Shown here: one piece after another, positions 63,378 to 64,000 of the stretch
Layout of the letters: each line of letters begins with the position of its first letter
Position numbering within the stretch: position 1 is the first letter of the stretch
DNA from: Mangifera indica
Lineage: Eukaryota > Streptophyta > Magnoliopsida > Sapindales > Anacardiaceae
Reading direction: 5' to 3'
Length of the DNA stretch: 64,000 bases
NCBI RefSeq assembly: GCF_011075055.1
Contig: NC_058137.1
Span: 2,294,001 to 2,358,000, forward strand
Program-made: the position numbers and the translations under genes
The notes under the pieces: model-generated
Told to the model about the DNA's origin: nothing
Databases searched by the model: none
Seen by the model: only the letters and a program-made list of their open reading frames with translations

Positions 63378-64000
63378 ATGAACTGGAAATTTTTTGGATC
63401 ATCTCTGTCCCAAGCCAAACTCAGGAAAATGCGGACTTTAGCTCCTGATCATCTCACCGAAATTCAAAAAGCCAGTTTGCGTAAACTTGGAAGCTTAGAT
63501 ATCCAATCAGACGAATTCTCGAATGCTCGCCAATTGTTCAAAGAATTGCCTGACTTGAATGTGGTACAAGCCACCAGAATAATTGGCAGCTTTAATAAGC
63601 AACATCAACATGAAGAAGCTGTATATCTTTTCTCAACAATGCTTCTGATGGATATTAGACCCAGTCAGTTCACATTTGGCACTATAATTCACTCATCCAT
63701 TGCGTTGAAGGACTTTTATTTAGGTAAGCAACTTCATGCTTGTGCCACAAAGATGGGACTTCAGTCAAATGTGTTTGTGGGTAGCGCGATGTTGGACTGT
63801 TATGTCAAGCTCGGTTTAATTGAGGAAGCTACAAGAGTTTTTGAAGATATCCACATGCCAAATGTAGTTTCTTACACAACTATGATACGCGGATTCTTGA
63901 AGAAAGATCGGTTTGAAGATGCTGTCAAGCTTTTCCAAAAGATGCCTGAGAGAAATGTTGTCACTTGGAATGCTATAATTGGTGGATTTAGCCAAACGGG
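63378..64000 (+). CDS. Pentatricopeptide repeat protein, PLS class (partial, 3' end missing)
   Basis: An uninterrupted frame of 207 codons from ATG at 63378, still open at the window edge. It starts MNWKFFGSSLSQAKLRKMRT. PPR units are recognisable: ARQLFKELPDLNVVQATRII, EEAVYLFSTMLLMDIRPSQF, LGKQLHACATKMGLQSNVFV, GSAMLDCYVKLGLIEEATRV and MPERNVVTWNAIIGGFSQTG. The L-type LGKQLH and S-type units mark the PLS subclass, whose members bind organellar RNA and often act in C-to-U editing; the deciding E/DYW tail lies outside the window. The sequence recalls Arabidopsis At5g42450, from memory. A mitochondrial or plastid location is expected for the family. The gene is intronless so far. Confidence 0.93.
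   Translation, partial: MNWKFFGSSLSQAKLRKMRTLAPDHLTEIQKASLRKLGSLDIQSDEFSNARQLFKELPDLNVVQATRIIGSFNKQHQHEEAVYLFSTMLLMDIRPSQFTFGTIIHSSIALKDFYLGKQLHACATKMGLQSNVFVGSAMLDCYVKLGLIEEATRVFEDIHMPNVVSYTTMIRGFLKKDRFEDAVKLFQKMPERNVVTWNAIIGGFSQT

Overview
The window is nuclear DNA of a flowering plant, most likely a eudicot. Genes are split by short AT-rich introns with GT-AG ends, the intergenic DNA is very AT-rich, and every recognisable product is a plant family (RabE GTPase, UMAMIT/WAT1 carrier, ZAT zinc finger, plant kinesin-5, chloroplast DapF, PLS-class PPR). The species cannot be named from the sequence. All exon coordinates were worked out by hand from splice sites, reading frame and family knowledge. 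In the multi-exon genes the exon lengths close in frame and give family-typical protein lengths.

Layout. 0-3.7 kb: a possible terminal exon of an unknown gene (310-498), an intronless conserved plant gene (1831-2451, minus) and a fragment of a cytosolic ribosomal protein S15a gene (2930-3052). 3.7-7.9 kb: soluble inorganic pyrophosphatase (minus, 8 coding exons, long 5'UTR intron). 8.6-13.6 kb: a cluster of foldback elements. 14.8-17.7 kb: RabE1/Rab8 GTPase (plus, 8 exons). 18.4-20.6 kb: two more foldback elements. 23.3-25.1 kb: WAT1/UMAMIT transporter (plus, 7 exons, one GC-AG intron), followed by a ~310-bp repeat in three tandem copies. 26.5-30.1 kb: TDBD-domain protein with an internal peptide repeat (minus). 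30.4-31.1 kb: another foldback element. 31.7-31.9 kb: 6-kDa mitochondrial ATP synthase subunit (plus, 56 aa, two exons). 34.4-40.0 kb: type I inositol polyphosphate 5-phosphatase (minus, 10 coding exons, start codon alone at an exon end). 40-50.4 kb: a gene-poor stretch with a SINE-like remnant and a microsatellite. 50.4-50.9 kb: ZAT11-like C2H2 repressor (minus) with W-boxes upstream. 53.1-58.5 kb: kinesin-5 (minus, 23 coding exons, 1049 aa). 59.5-63.1 kb: chloroplast diaminopimelate epimerase (minus, 9 exons), head to head with a PPR gene that runs off the right edge.

The genes do not form a pathway or cluster; they are ordinary neighbours in a plant chromosome. The most distinctive structure is a family of seven non-autonomous foldback elements. 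Most begin GGCCAAAGGAC and end in its complement, and they are flanked by 9-bp target-site duplications, as expected of Mutator-like elements. One copy sits inside another, with both duplications intact. No new defence, biosynthetic or other multi-gene system was found.
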